Source: Oscillospiraceae bacterium (GTDB lineage: Bacteria; Bacillota; Clostridia; Oscillospirales; Oscillospiraceae). Taken from it: DNA of 64,000 bases. Positions 24,741 to 33,332 of the stretch are shown here, in pieces; the first letter of the stretch is position 1, and each line of letters opens with the position of its first letter. The stretch is from NCBI GenBank assembly GCA_020025305.1, contig JAHHSG010000005.1:33468-97467 (forward strand), written 5' to 3'. The translations under genes were made by a program, and so were the position numbers. A model generated the notes under the pieces. That model saw nothing but the letters and a program-made list of their open reading frames with translations, searched no databases and had not been told where the DNA came from.

Positions 24741-25760
24741 ATGATGAAACGATTTTCCTGTATGCTGCTCGCACTGGTGACGATTTTGCTCCTCACCGCC
24801 TGCGGCAGTCAGCAAAAATTACAGACACATCAGATCTTCGCCATGGATACGGTTATGGACTTCGCTGTTTACGGTGGTGATTCCCAGGGTTTCTTCACCG
24901 CCGCAACACAGGAGATCAACCGTCTGGAAGCACTCCTCTCCCGTACCAAAGCCGAGAGCGACATCTCCCGCATCAACGGCGGCGGCACTGTCACCGTATC
25001 GGAGGAGACGGCAGAGCTTTTGCAAGAAGCCCTGTACTACGCCCAGCTGACGGATGGCGCTTTTGACATGACCGTAGCCCCGCTGGTAAACGCCTGGGGC
25101 ATCCACACCGAAGCCCCGAGAGTCCTCACCCAGGACGAAATTGCCTCCCTGCTGCCGCTGGTGGGCAGTGAACACCTTCATCTGGATGGGACCACTGTCT
25201 CTTTGGACGAAGGCTGCTCCATTGATCTGGGCGGCATCGCCAAGGGGTACGCCTCCGTGCGCCTTGCTCAGCTTTTTGAGGTCTACGGCATCCAAGGCGG
25301 CTGGGTGAGCTTGGGCGGCAACGTATATACCTATGGCACCAGAGATGGCAAAGCTCCCTGGCTGGTGTCCATCCGAGATCCCAGCTCTCCCGCCGGTGCG
25401 GCGGTGATGGTGGGGCTCTCCAACCAGTTCGCGGTCACATCCGGTGGTTATCAGCGGTATTTTACCGCAGAGGACGGCACTGTGTATCAGCACATTTTAG
25501 ATCCCAAAACAGGCGCACCGGCGCAAAGCGATCTTCTCTCCGTGACCATCATCTGCCCGGACGGCACCATGGCCGATGCCTATTCTACAGCGCTGTATGT
25601 GATGGGCGCACAAGGTGCTGCTGACTTCTGGCGCAGCCACAGCAGCAATTTTGACATGATTCTCATTACAGCAGACGGTCAACTGCTCTACACCCCCGGT
25701 CTGGAGAATTCTCTGACGTTGGAGGAGGGAGGCCGCTATGAAGCACGCCCCCTTACCTAA
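24741..25760 (+). CDS. apbE: FAD:protein FMN transferase (ApbE) lipoprotein
   Basis: A 339-residue exported flavin transferase with lipobox LLTAC (MLLALVTILLLTACGSQ). Family motifs are FAMDTVMDFAVYGG, ISRINGGGTVTVSEET, AFDMTVAPLVNAWGI, SIDLGGIAKGYA, GGWVSLGGNVYTYG and the late HILDPKTGAPAQSDLLSVTI (metal site). It attaches FMN to Thr residues of extracytoplasmic proteins using FAD. It is followed by, and overlaps, a NusG-domain-II protein and then a Gx-type membrane protein. That trio is associated with flavin-based electron transfer to the cell surface. Confidence 0.94.
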   Translation: MMKRFSCMLLALVTILLLTACGSQQKLQTHQIFAMDTVMDFAVYGGDSQGFFTAATQEINRLEALLSRTKAESDISRINGGGTVTVSEETAELLQEALYYAQLTDGAFDMTVAPLVNAWGIHTEAPRVLTQDEIASLLPLVGSEHLHLDGTTVSLDEGCSIDLGGIAKGYASVRLAQLFEVYGIQGGWVSLGGNVYTYGTRDGKAPWLVSIRDPSSPAGAAVMVGLSNQFAVTSGGYQRYFTAEDGTVYQHILDPKTGAPAQSDLLSVTIICPDGTMADAYSTALYVMGAQGAADFWRSHSSNFDMILITADGQLLYTPGLENSLTLEEGGRYEARPLT

Positions 25761-26136
25761 ACTGCGTCCTACCATCTGGGACGGCCTTGTGGCGGCATTG
25801 GTTCTGGTGCTGGCCGTAGGTACCGCCGTGCTCTTCTACGGGAATTTAGACCACGGCGATCAGCTGACCGCCGTCATCACCCACCGTGGCGAAACGGTGG
25901 AAAACGTAGTTCTCGCCTCTTTGCAAGAGGAGAAAATCATCCACATCGACGGGCAATACCATCTGACCATCGCCCTCCACCCCGACGGAGTGCAGGTTAC
26001 GCAGAGCGACTGCCCCGGGCAGGACTGCCTCCACACCGGCACCATCCGCCGCGGCGGGCAGAGCATTATCTGCCTGCCGGAACAGGTGGTCATCCGTCTG
26101 GAGGGCAGCGGCGGCCCCGATCTGGTGCTGGGCTGA
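25738..26136 (+). CDS. NusG domain II-containing membrane-anchored protein
   Basis: A 132-residue protein. An N-terminal anchor helix (LVAALVLVLAVGTAVLFYG) is followed by a small extracytoplasmic beta domain of the NusG-II type, with VQVTQSDCPGQDCLHTGTI then IICLPEQVVIRL (three Cys). Related proteins (EetA in Listeria) neighbour ApbE and Gx proteins. The start overlaps the end of apbE by 23 bp and has GGAGGAGGGAGG upstream. Confidence 0.84.
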   Translation: MKHAPLPKLRPTIWDGLVAALVLVLAVGTAVLFYGNLDHGDQLTAVITHRGETVENVVLASLQEEKIIHIDGQYHLTIALHPDGVQVTQSDCPGQDCLHTGTIRRGGQSIICLPEQVVIRLEGSGGPDLVLG

Positions 26137-26173
26137 ACTTTCTTCACATTCCAACCAACGGAGGAGACCTATT

Positions 26174-26704
26174 TTGCGTATCAACACAAGATCTCTGACC
26201 CTGTGCGCCGTGCTGACCGCATTGGCGCTGGGGCTGAGCACGCTGGAAAATCTATTTCCGATCACATTGGTCATCCCTTTGCCCGGGGTGAAGCTGGGTC
26301 TGGCCAACATCGTGACGGTATTTGCTCTCTATGCCTTAGGAACGGGCCCGGCAGTGGGAATTTTGCTGGGGCGTTGTCTGCTGGGTTCCATATTCGCCGG
26401 TAACTTCTCGGCACTTCTCTTTTCCCTGCTGGGCGGCTTTTCCGCTATACTAATGATGATCGCCCTGCATCATATGCCGGGTCTTTCCATCTTCGGCGTG
26501 TCCATCGGCGGCGCTGCTGCCCACAACATAGGCCAGATTGCCGCAGCCATGATCACACTGGGCAGCACAGCAGTTTTGGGCTATCTTCCCATCCTGCTGG
26601 GCGTTTCCCTTTTCACCGGTGCGCTCACCGGTTTTGTGGCATCCCTTCTCTTCCGCGCCATGAGGCATATACATTTTCAAACAGGAGATACGAGTTATGG
26701 ATAA
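26174..26704 (+). CDS. Gx transporter family membrane protein (EetB/HepT-like)
   Basis: A 176-residue protein with five to six helices. ALGLSTLENLFPITLVIPLPGVKLGLANIVTVFALY is the family signature (key parts: PGVKLGLANIVT), and ILLGRCLLGSIFAG follows. It resembles ECF substrate-specific (S) components and is often annotated as heptaprenyl diphosphate synthase component I. TTG start with GGAGGAGA nine bases upstream. Its tail overlaps the AAA ATPase gene by 8 bp. Context suggests a role with ApbE in flavin or quinone supply. Confidence 0.84.
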   Translation: MRINTRSLTLCAVLTALALGLSTLENLFPITLVIPLPGVKLGLANIVTVFALYALGTGPAVGILLGRCLLGSIFAGNFSALLFSLLGGFSAILMMIALHHMPGLSIFGVSIGGAAAHNIGQIAAAMITLGSTAVLGYLPILLGVSLFTGALTGFVASLLFRAMRHIHFQTGDTSYG

Positions 26705-27761
26705 AAGAGACGAGATTATTCTGCAGCAGCTGGACGTGATCCGCACCATGAGCGATGGGGCATTGCGTCGCATGAACGAAGACTTTTGGGGCTCCCCTTT
26801 TGCCAATGTGGGTAAGAAAAAGGCGGAGAGCGTTGTGGAAAAGCCTACTGCTTCCGGCAAGCCTAAGGAGGAGGCAAAAGAAGAGGAGGAACCTTTGCCG
26901 CCTCCGGAGAAAATAGAGGATTTGCTGGCAGAACTGGACTCCTACGTGGGACTGGATCTGATCAAGGAAGAGGTGCGCAGTCTCATCAACACAGTGAATG
27001 TCTACAAGCTGCGCCGTGAGCATGACCTTCCCGCCCCAGATCTTTCCCTGCACATGGTTTTTTCCGGCAACCCCGGCACCGGCAAAACGATGGTGGCCCG
27101 CCTCATGGCCCGCATCTACCGCTCTCTGGGGATTCTCTCCAAGGGCCAGCTGGTGGAGGTAGATCGAAGCGGCCTTGTCGCCGGCTATGTAGGTCAAACA
27201 GCCTTGAAAACCCAAAAGGTGCTCGACAAGGCCATGGGCGGTGTTCTTTTCATCGATGAGGCCTACGCCCTCAACGGCAATTCCTCCAATGACTTCGGTC
27301 AGGAGGCCATTGATACTCTCTTGAAGGCGATGGAGGATCACCGGGACGATCTGGTGGTGATCGTGGCGGGCTATACGGATCTGATGGATCGCTTCATCCA
27401 CTCCAATCCCGGTCTTGAGTCCCGCTTTAACCGTTTTATGCTTTTCGAGGACTACAGTCCCGATCAGCTGATGGAGATTTTTGATATGCGCTGCCGCAAG
27501 GGCTGCTATGAACTGACAGAGGAGGCCAGGCCGCTGGTCAGAGATTACATCAACGAGGAAAACGGCGACCCGGAAACCTTCGGCAACGGGCGTGGTGTGC
27601 GCAACATCTTTGAAAATCTAGTAGTGGCACAAAATAACCGCCTTGCTAAAATGGAGACGGTCACCCGGGAGGATCTGATGAAAATCACGGCAGACGATGT
27701 ACTCCACGCCCGGGGAAAGCTGGATGATGAGGCGGAAAAGAGTGAGGGAGAGAGGGCATGA
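26697..27761 (+). CDS. CbbX/SpoVK-type AAA ATPase
   Basis: A 354-residue cytoplasmic AAA protein. A charged linker (residues 35-75, Lys/Glu-rich) precedes the ATPase core, whose motifs are VFSGNPGTGKTMVARLMARI (Walker A), AGYVGQTALKT, GVLFIDEAYALNG (Walker B), and SNPGLESRFNRFMLFEDYS with the Arg finger. It is related to Rubisco activase CbbX and stage V sporulation protein K, single-domain remodelling ATPases. The target here is unknown. The following lipoprotein gene overlaps its stop by four bases. Confidence 0.88.
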   Translation: MDKRDEIILQQLDVIRTMSDGALRRMNEDFWGSPFANVGKKKAESVVEKPTASGKPKEEAKEEEEPLPPPEKIEDLLAELDSYVGLDLIKEEVRSLINTVNVYKLRREHDLPAPDLSLHMVFSGNPGTGKTMVARLMARIYRSLGILSKGQLVEVDRSGLVAGYVGQTALKTQKVLDKAMGGVLFIDEAYALNGNSSNDFGQEAIDTLLKAMEDHRDDLVVIVAGYTDLMDRFIHSNPGLESRFNRFMLFEDYSPDQLMEIFDMRCRKGCYELTEEARPLVRDYINEENGDPETFGNGRGVRNIFENLVVAQNNRLAKMETVTREDLMKITADDVLHARGKLDDEAEKSEGERA

Positions 27762-28741
27762 GACGTTTCCTTTCCTTTCTTTTGACGGCTGTACTGGCGC
27801 TGAGTCTGTGCAGCTGCGGCAGCCCTTCCCGCAGCGTGGATAACTACTATGTGGACGAAACGGCAAACGGCTGGTGCATTCTCTATAAGGACGAGGACGG
27901 TGCCGTGGAGGAGATCGCCGTCATGGGCAGCTACCGTCAGCCCTTGGTGCTGGAGCAGGGACGCTTTTACTTTATCCAGCCCGGTGCCCTGCTCAGCGTG
28001 AACGCCGACGGTAAAGATCTCCAAACGCTCTCCATCCCTGATATGCCCGCCGGCAGCTATATCGCCTACGTGGATGAGGACGGATTCTACTGTGTGGCAG
28101 AGGATGCTGCCACTACCTGCTGGCAGGTGGATAAAGGGATGCAGTCGGCACAGGAGGTCATGATCCCTCACAAATTCCGAACGGTGGACTATTCCGCACT
28201 GCTCGCTCAGATTGTGAAAGACACCGGTGCGGTGGATAACGACATCCATGTGACCAACGCTCGGGCAGTACTGGACAGCAACGGAAGTCTTACACAGCTG
28301 GGGCTGGAGCTGCTGGTCTATCGGGGCGAAGTAAGCTACACGCCCACATGGAACCATGTCGGCGTATCTGTCACCGTCACAGTGCAGGGGCCGCAGGTCA
28401 CCTGCACCGATCACAACCTCCCCCTCTCTCTGGGCGAGGACACCGTGCAGCAGAATATCTCCCTGCAGGATTTCTTTGCAGCGCTTCAGAAGGCAGATAC
28501 CGCTGAGGTGGCCGTCAAGCACGCTGACGGCACGGCCAACGCCTTTTTCCTTGTCTACGCCGATGAGGACTTTGCCTATAACGCCGCAAACGCCCCTACT
28601 TTTACGGTAACAGGTGAGGCCACGGAGCGAAATGCGGATGCCCTCCAGCTCATTTTGGCACAGGTGGGCGGCACGGAAACGGTCATGACCGATCGGCGTG
28701 GCACGCCCTGCGGCAATCTTCTGGTATTGCAGGCAGACTAA
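27758..28741 (+). CDS. Lipoprotein of unknown function
   Basis: A 327-residue predicted lipoprotein (RRFLSFLLTAVLALSLCSCGS, lipobox SLCSC). The body is a run of beta-rich segments: a repeat-like N-terminal half with PLVLEQGRFYFIQPGALLSVNADG resembling beta-propeller blades, and a C-terminal half with NAFFLVYADEDFAYN. No named domain recognised. It closes the apbE-NusG-Gx-AAA operon. Confidence 0.65.
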   Translation: MRRFLSFLLTAVLALSLCSCGSPSRSVDNYYVDETANGWCILYKDEDGAVEEIAVMGSYRQPLVLEQGRFYFIQPGALLSVNADGKDLQTLSIPDMPAGSYIAYVDEDGFYCVAEDAATTCWQVDKGMQSAQEVMIPHKFRTVDYSALLAQIVKDTGAVDNDIHVTNARAVLDSNGSLTQLGLELLVYRGEVSYTPTWNHVGVSVTVTVQGPQVTCTDHNLPLSLGEDTVQQNISLQDFFAALQKADTAEVAVKHADGTANAFFLVYADEDFAYNAANAPTFTVTGEATERNADALQLILAQVGGTETVMTDRRGTPCGNLLVLQAD

Positions 28742-28765
28742 GCACGAAAATCTGACTACGAAAAA

Positions 28766-28794
28766 AAACCTCCCGCCAACAGGACGGGAGGTTT
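28766..28794. terminator. Bidirectional terminator
   Basis: AAACCTCCCG pairs with CGGGAGGTTT around a 9-nt loop. A run of A on the left gives a T-tract on the minus strand. Confidence 0.82.
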
Positions 28795-28807
28795 CCATTG
28801 CATTTGA

Positions 28808-29485
28808 TCAGCCGTTTCCGGTGGGGATAAAGGGTCGGATCGACATAGCCACATTAGAAATAGGCATGGTCTGCAGCCAAACACGGCCCGGGCCGGTGAG
28901 CACCGTATTAAAGACTCCTTCACCGCCGAAGAACATATTCTTCAGGCCCGGCACCTGCTTGATTTCCATGCTCACAGTAGGGGTAAAGCCCGCTACATTG
29001 CCAGTGTCCACCACGATCTGCTGTCCCGGCTGCAAGTCGTATTCTACCAGTTCTCCATCGATTTCCACAAAGGCTGTGCCGCTTCCGGACAGGCGCTGCA
29101 TAATAAAGCCCTCGCCGCCAAAGAAACCGGCCCCCAGCTTTTTATTGAAGTGAATGGACAACTGCACACCGGTCTCCGCCGCCAAAAAGGCGCTCTTCTG
29201 CAAGATCATCTCCTGCCCCGGTGCAATGGTGATGGGCTTGATCTGTCCGGGAAAGCTGGAGCCGAAGGCAATCATTCCTCTACCACGGGCAGTGTAGATA
29301 TTCTGGAACATGCTCTCGCCCGAAAAGGCACGGGAGAACATCTTCCCGAGGCCGCCTCCCTTTGTCTCCATCTGCATATTGGGACTCATCCACACCATAG
29401 ATCCACTTTCTGTCATCATCTGCTCGCCGCTTTCCAGCTGGCAGATGACCACGGGGAACGATCCACCCTTGATTTCATAATTCAT
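28808..29485 (-). CDS. TIGR00266 / AIM24-family protein
   Basis: A 225-residue beta-rich protein of the TIGR00266 (AIM24-like) family. Family traits are YEIKGGSFPVVICQLESGEQMMTESGSMVWM (key: GE.M.TE.GSM.WM), repeated Gly-rich turns GGGLGKMFSRAFSGESMFQN, GFFGGEGFIMQRLSGSGTAFVEIDG and FFGGEGVFNTVLTGPGRVWLQTMP. Function is not established. The ATG at 29485 is used because GGAGG lies eight bases before it; the upstream in-frame ATG would place that site inside the coding sequence. Confidence 0.85.
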   Translation of the reverse strand: MNYEIKGGSFPVVICQLESGEQMMTESGSMVWMSPNMQMETKGGGLGKMFSRAFSGESMFQNIYTARGRGMIAFGSSFPGQIKPITIAPGQEMILQKSAFLAAETGVQLSIHFNKKLGAGFFGGEGFIMQRLSGSGTAFVEIDGELVEYDLQPGQQIVVDTGNVAGFTPTVSMEIKQVPGLKNMFFGGEGVFNTVLTGPGRVWLQTMPISNVAMSIRPFIPTGNG

Positions 29486-29701
29486 CCGTGTTTCCTCCAT
29501 TTTTCAGACTTTTGGGATAATCGCGGTTGTTTGCTGTCTATGCTCATTATACAAAAGGCGGTCGTACCTGTAAATATAAAAAGACGGTGATTTTCAATAT
29601 TTCCTTGCATCCCCGGTGCCAATCCCCTATAATGCCCCTGATAAGAGAATTGTCTTCTCCGTTGTCTGGGCATGCTCTGCCGAGCGGATTCCTGAGAAGA
29701 A

Positions 29702-29729
29702 AGGGGCTGAACCTGATGGTTCAGCCCCT
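29702..29729 (-). terminator. Terminator of the threonine ammonia-lyase gene
   Basis: AGGGGCTGAACC pairs with GGTTCAGCCCCT around a TGAT loop, then TTTCTTCT on the minus strand. Confidence 0.7.
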
Positions 29730-29748
29730 CTTGTCCCCTAAAAATGAT

Positions 29749-30942
29749 TCATCGCTTGATGAGATAGTACGCACGAGCCGTCAGCTTCTCCCGGATTTCT
29801 CGAATATGGGCATGGTCACGGGTCTCCAGCACCATGGTCACAATGCAGGCCCCCACATCGGAATCATAGGACTCACGCGCATGATTCACATTGACAATGT
29901 TGGCGCCGGTCCCCGCCACAATCTCCAACAGCTGCAACAGGCTGCCCGGCTTATCGCTGATTTTGGTGGTGATTTCCACAAGCCGTCCAGATTTGGAAAG
30001 CCCTTTGGTGATCACGCGGGAAAGGGTTGTCACATCTACATTGCCACCGGACACGACACAGACGGTCTTGCGCTTGGTGGCATCCAACTTTCCGAACATA
30101 GCCGCCGCCACCGCGGCAGCGCCTGCCCCCTCTGCCACCGTCTTTTGCCCCTCCAACAGCTGCAGCATGGCGCAGGCGATCTCCTCCTCGCTGACAGTAA
30201 CGATCTCGTCCACATACTTTTCACACATCTCGAATGTCAGCTCACCGGGACGCTTTACGGCAATGCCGTCGGCAATGGTGGATACACTGCTCAATTCTAC
30301 GGCCTGTCCGTTGAGATGAGAGGTATACATAGAGGCCGCCTCCGCCGCCTGCACACCGATAATCCGGCAGCCGGGTTTGCAGGTTTTGGCTGCCAGTGCC
30401 ACGCCGCTGATCAGCCCGCCGCCACCGATGGGCACTACAATCTGCTCCACATCCGGCAGCTGCTCCACGATTTCCAGACCGATTGTTCCCTGCCCCGCAA
30501 TCACATAGGGATCGTCAAAGGGATGGGCGAAGGTATAGCCCTTTTCTTTTTGCAGCCGCGCCGCTTCTGCCGCTGCATCGTCATACACCCCGGGCACCAG
30601 CACCACCTTGGCGCCGTAGGCACGAGTGGCCTCCACTTTACTGATGGGTGCACCGGCGGGCATACAGATCACTGCCTCGATCCCCAGCTTAGCCGCAGAA
30701 TAGGCAATCCCCTGGGCATGGTTGCCGGCAGAGCAGGCGATCACGCCGCGTGCCGCCTCTTCCTTGGTCAAGGATCGCATCTTGTTATATGCGCCGCGCA
30801 GCTTAAATGCGCCGGTCATCTGCAAGTTCTCTGCCTTGATATAGACATTCTTTCCGATTTTAGGTGCCGGATCCAACGGCGTTTTGCGGGCTACGCCCTC
30901 CAGCGCCTTCTTGGCCTCCTCAATCATTGCAAAATGGACCAT
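29749..30942 (-). CDS. ilvA: Threonine ammonia-lyase with ACT domain
   Basis: A 397-residue PLP enzyme converting threonine to 2-oxobutanoate and ammonia. The PLP lysine is in MTGAFKLRGAYNK near residue 48. ACSAGNHAQGIAYSA, the glycine loop VVPIGGGGLISGVALA and VCVVSGGNVDV follow. Residues about 325-397 are an ACT domain (VEITTKISDKPGSLLQLLEI), the short form typical of the catabolic/IlvA-TdcB hybrid group. AAGGAG precedes the ATG. Single gene. Either biosynthetic (isoleucine) or catabolic use is possible. Confidence 0.93.
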   Translation of the reverse strand: MVHFAMIEEAKKALEGVARKTPLDPAPKIGKNVYIKAENLQMTGAFKLRGAYNKMRSLTKEEAARGVIACSAGNHAQGIAYSAAKLGIEAVICMPAGAPISKVEATRAYGAKVVLVPGVYDDAAAEAARLQKEKGYTFAHPFDDPYVIAGQGTIGLEIVEQLPDVEQIVVPIGGGGLISGVALAAKTCKPGCRIIGVQAAEAASMYTSHLNGQAVELSSVSTIADGIAVKRPGELTFEMCEKYVDEIVTVSEEEIACAMLQLLEGQKTVAEGAGAAAVAAAMFGKLDATKRKTVCVVSGGNVDVTTLSRVITKGLSKSGRLVEITTKISDKPGSLLQLLEIVAGTGANIVNVNHARESYDSDVGACIVTMVLETRDHAHIREIREKLTARAYYLIKR

Positions 30943-31143
30943 CTTTTTCTCTCCTTTTCATCCTCTCCGTGGCAGGCGAAATCCATATTTTCGTATGCCC
31001 ATCATATTCCATTTCTCTCCACGGCACAATGCACAAATCTCACAATGTTTTTATGCGACGTACCATTCCATCGACTATTGTCTCTTCACTATAGACACTC
31101 CATGATCCGTCCTGTCTCCTCTATTTTTCCACCATCCCCCCGC

Positions 31144-31171
31144 CTTAATATCTCCTTAATGAAATCTTAAT
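31144..31171 (+). promoter_or_regulatory. Three CTTAAT boxes with 11-bp phasing ahead of ktrB
   Basis: CTTAAT at 31144-31149, 31155-31160 and 31166-31171, each separated by 5 bp and thus on the same helix face. This is the classical layout for OmpR/PhoB-type response regulators. They lie about 90 bp before the KtrB ATG, and an OmpR-type regulator (KdpE) is encoded at the end of the same gene set. The remainder of 30943-31262 shows no gene. Confidence 0.6.
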
Positions 31172-31262
31172 ATGAAATCGATTGATACTAATACCTTTTT
31201 CATAATGCTTGTGCCATACTCAACATTGAGTACATATACAAATACGGAAGTGAGATATACTT

Positions 31263-32591
31263 ATGTCAACCATAGGAAAACATCTTTCCTCTTCACAATT
31301 GATTCTTTTAAGCTTTGCCGGTGTCATCCTGACAGGCAGCCTTCTTCTGATGCTGCCCTTTGCCACGCAAAGCGGATCTGGCGCCTCTTTCCCCGATGCC
31401 CTCTTCACCGCTACCTCCGCCGTGTGCGTTACCGGGCTCATCGTCCATGATACTGCCACCTATTGGTCTATGTTCGGGCAGAGTGTGATCCTGCTCCTGA
31501 TTCAGATTGGCGGCATGGGCGTGGTGACGATTGCCGTGGCGCTGACCATCCTGTCCGGTCGCAAAATCGGCCTTAAACAGCGCAGCACCATGCAGGAGGC
31601 CATCTCCGCACCGCAGGTAGGCGGCATTGTACGGCTCACAGGCTTCATCATTAAAACAGTGGTGTTGATCGAATGTATCGGTGCCATCCTGCTGCTCCCT
31701 GCGTTCTGCTCGGAATTTGGGTTTTTTAAGGGGCTGTGGTACAGTATTTTCCACTCTATCTCCGCCTTTTGCAACGCAGGCTTTGATTTGATGGGGATTC
31801 GTGCGCCCTATTCCTCCCTCACCTTTTTCGTGGCCCATCCCCTCATGAACATGACCATTATGGCGCTCATCATCAGCGGAGGTCTGGGCTTTCTCACATG
31901 GCACGATATAACCACGCATCACCTGCATTTTCACCGCTATCGGATGCAGAGTAAAGTCATCCTCGCCACCACTGCGATCTTGATTCTCCTGCCCGCCATT
32001 TACTTTTTCTTTGGTGAATTTTCCAATCTGTCCGCAGGCGAGCGGTTTTGGGCAGCCCTCTTTCAATCTGTGACCCCACGTACAGCCGGCTTTAACACGG
32101 TGGATCTGACGGCGCTCAGTGAGGTGGGTCTGGCCATCATCATTCTTTTAATGATCATCGGCGGCTCTCCCGGCTCTACCGCCGGTGGTATGAAGACCAC
32201 CACCTTTGCGGTGATGATCTCCTCTGCGCTCTCCGTCTTTCGCCGCAAGGAGCACACGCATTTCTTCGGACGGCGCATTGACAACGAGGTAATCCGGGAG
32301 GCAGGCACACTGCTGACCATGTACCTGATTCTCTTTTTAACCGGCGGCTTTATGATCAGCCGGATAGAGGGTTTGCCTTTGCTGGCCTGCCTATTTGAAA
32401 CAGCCTCCGCCATCGGTACGGTAGGTCTGACAGTCGGCATCACTCCGGAGTTGGGCTTGGTGTCACGTGGTATTTTGATTGCGCTCATGTATTTTGGACG
32501 TGTAGGCGGCCTGACGCTGATTTTTGCAGCTATGGCTCCCCGGCAGCGTATAACAGCAAAGCTTCCTCAGGAAAAAATGACAGTAGGATAA
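31263..32591 (+). CDS. ktrB: Ktr/Trk-type potassium channel subunit
   Basis: A 442-residue K+ translocating membrane protein with four M1-P-M2 repeats. P-loop filters are visible in SAVCVTGLIVHDTATYWS, SISAFCNAGFDLM, SVTPRTAGFNTVDL and SAIGTVGLTVGIT. The length and lack of long extra N-terminal helices fit KtrB rather than TrkH. The regulatory partner KtrA is encoded 10 bp downstream. Preceded by phased CTTAAT boxes. Confidence 0.94.
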   Translation: MSTIGKHLSSSQLILLSFAGVILTGSLLLMLPFATQSGSGASFPDALFTATSAVCVTGLIVHDTATYWSMFGQSVILLLIQIGGMGVVTIAVALTILSGRKIGLKQRSTMQEAISAPQVGGIVRLTGFIIKTVVLIECIGAILLLPAFCSEFGFFKGLWYSIFHSISAFCNAGFDLMGIRAPYSSLTFFVAHPLMNMTIMALIISGGLGFLTWHDITTHHLHFHRYRMQSKVILATTAILILLPAIYFFFGEFSNLSAGERFWAALFQSVTPRTAGFNTVDLTALSEVGLAIIILLMIIGGSPGSTAGGMKTTTFAVMISSALSVFRRKEHTHFFGRRIDNEVIREAGTLLTMYLILFLTGGFMISRIEGLPLLACLFETASAIGTVGLTVGITPELGLVSRGILIALMYFGRVGGLTLIFAAMAPRQRITAKLPQEKMTVG

Positions 32592-32601
32592 GGAGTTTAT
32601 C

Positions 32602-33249
32602 ATGAAATCTGTATTGATTATCGGTTTAGGCCGTTTTGGCCGCCACATCGCCTCTAAGCTCAATGAGTTGAACCATCAGGTCATGGCGGTGGACATCAAT
32701 GAGGAGCGGGTGGATTCCGTTCTTCCCTATGTCACCAATGCCCAGATCGGTGACAGCACCAATGAGGACTTCCTCTCCTCACTGGGTATCGGCAATTTCG
32801 ATATTTGCATCGTGGCCATCGGCGATAATTTTCAAAATTCACTGGAGACAGCCTCCCTTCTCAAGGAGCTGGGCGCTAAAACCGTCATCGCACGTGCCGC
32901 TACCGACGTACAGGAAAAATTCCTGCTCCGCAACGGTGCCGATGAGGTGGTTTATCCCGAAAAGCAGCTGGCCAACTGGACGGCTATCCGCTGCACTTCT
33001 CAGCATATTCTCGACTATATCGAGCTGGACGGCGAATACTCTATTTTTGAGCTCTCCACCCCGGACGCATGGGTGGGTAAGACAATCTTGCAGGTGGATA
33101 TCCGCCGAAAATTCGATATCAATATTCTGGGAATCCGGGAAGACGGACGACTCCATATGCACATTTCCCCCGAAACGGTACTGCCGGCCAACTCCTCTTT
33201 GCTGGTGGTGGGCCACCCCAAGTCGGTTCAGTGGTGCTTCCACATTTAA
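32602..33249 (+). CDS. ktrA: Ktr regulatory RCK subunit
   Basis: A 215-residue cytoplasmic ring protein. The RCK_N Rossmann fold has VLIIGLGRFGRHIASKLNELNHQVMAVDINEE (GxGxxG, then acidic Asp for NAD/ATP-type ligand). The RCK_C half starts near residue 135 with EYSIFELSTPDAWVGKTILQ. It gates KtrB in response to ATP/ADP and, in Firmicutes, cyclic di-AMP. Strong site AAGGAG upstream. Confidence 0.94.
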   Translation: MKSVLIIGLGRFGRHIASKLNELNHQVMAVDINEERVDSVLPYVTNAQIGDSTNEDFLSSLGIGNFDICIVAIGDNFQNSLETASLLKELGAKTVIARAATDVQEKFLLRNGADEVVYPEKQLANWTAIRCTSQHILDYIELDGEYSIFELSTPDAWVGKTILQVDIRRKFDINILGIREDGRLHMHISPETVLPANSSLLVVGHPKSVQWCFHI

Positions 33250-33332
33250 AGCAAATGTTTGAAAAGGCTCCATGGTCATAGATTTTGCCGCTTTTCTGTG
33301 ATAGAATATTTCTCACAAAGGAGGCGATGACC

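Noticed and set aside
27545..28798. A 417-codon minus-strand frame opposite the AAA/lipoprotein genes
   Set aside because: Opposes two overlapping well-supported genes and crosses a terminator.
29527..31170. A 547-codon open frame opposite threonine ammonia-lyase
   Set aside because: Covers the strong ilvA gene on the other strand, and includes its terminator; not coding.
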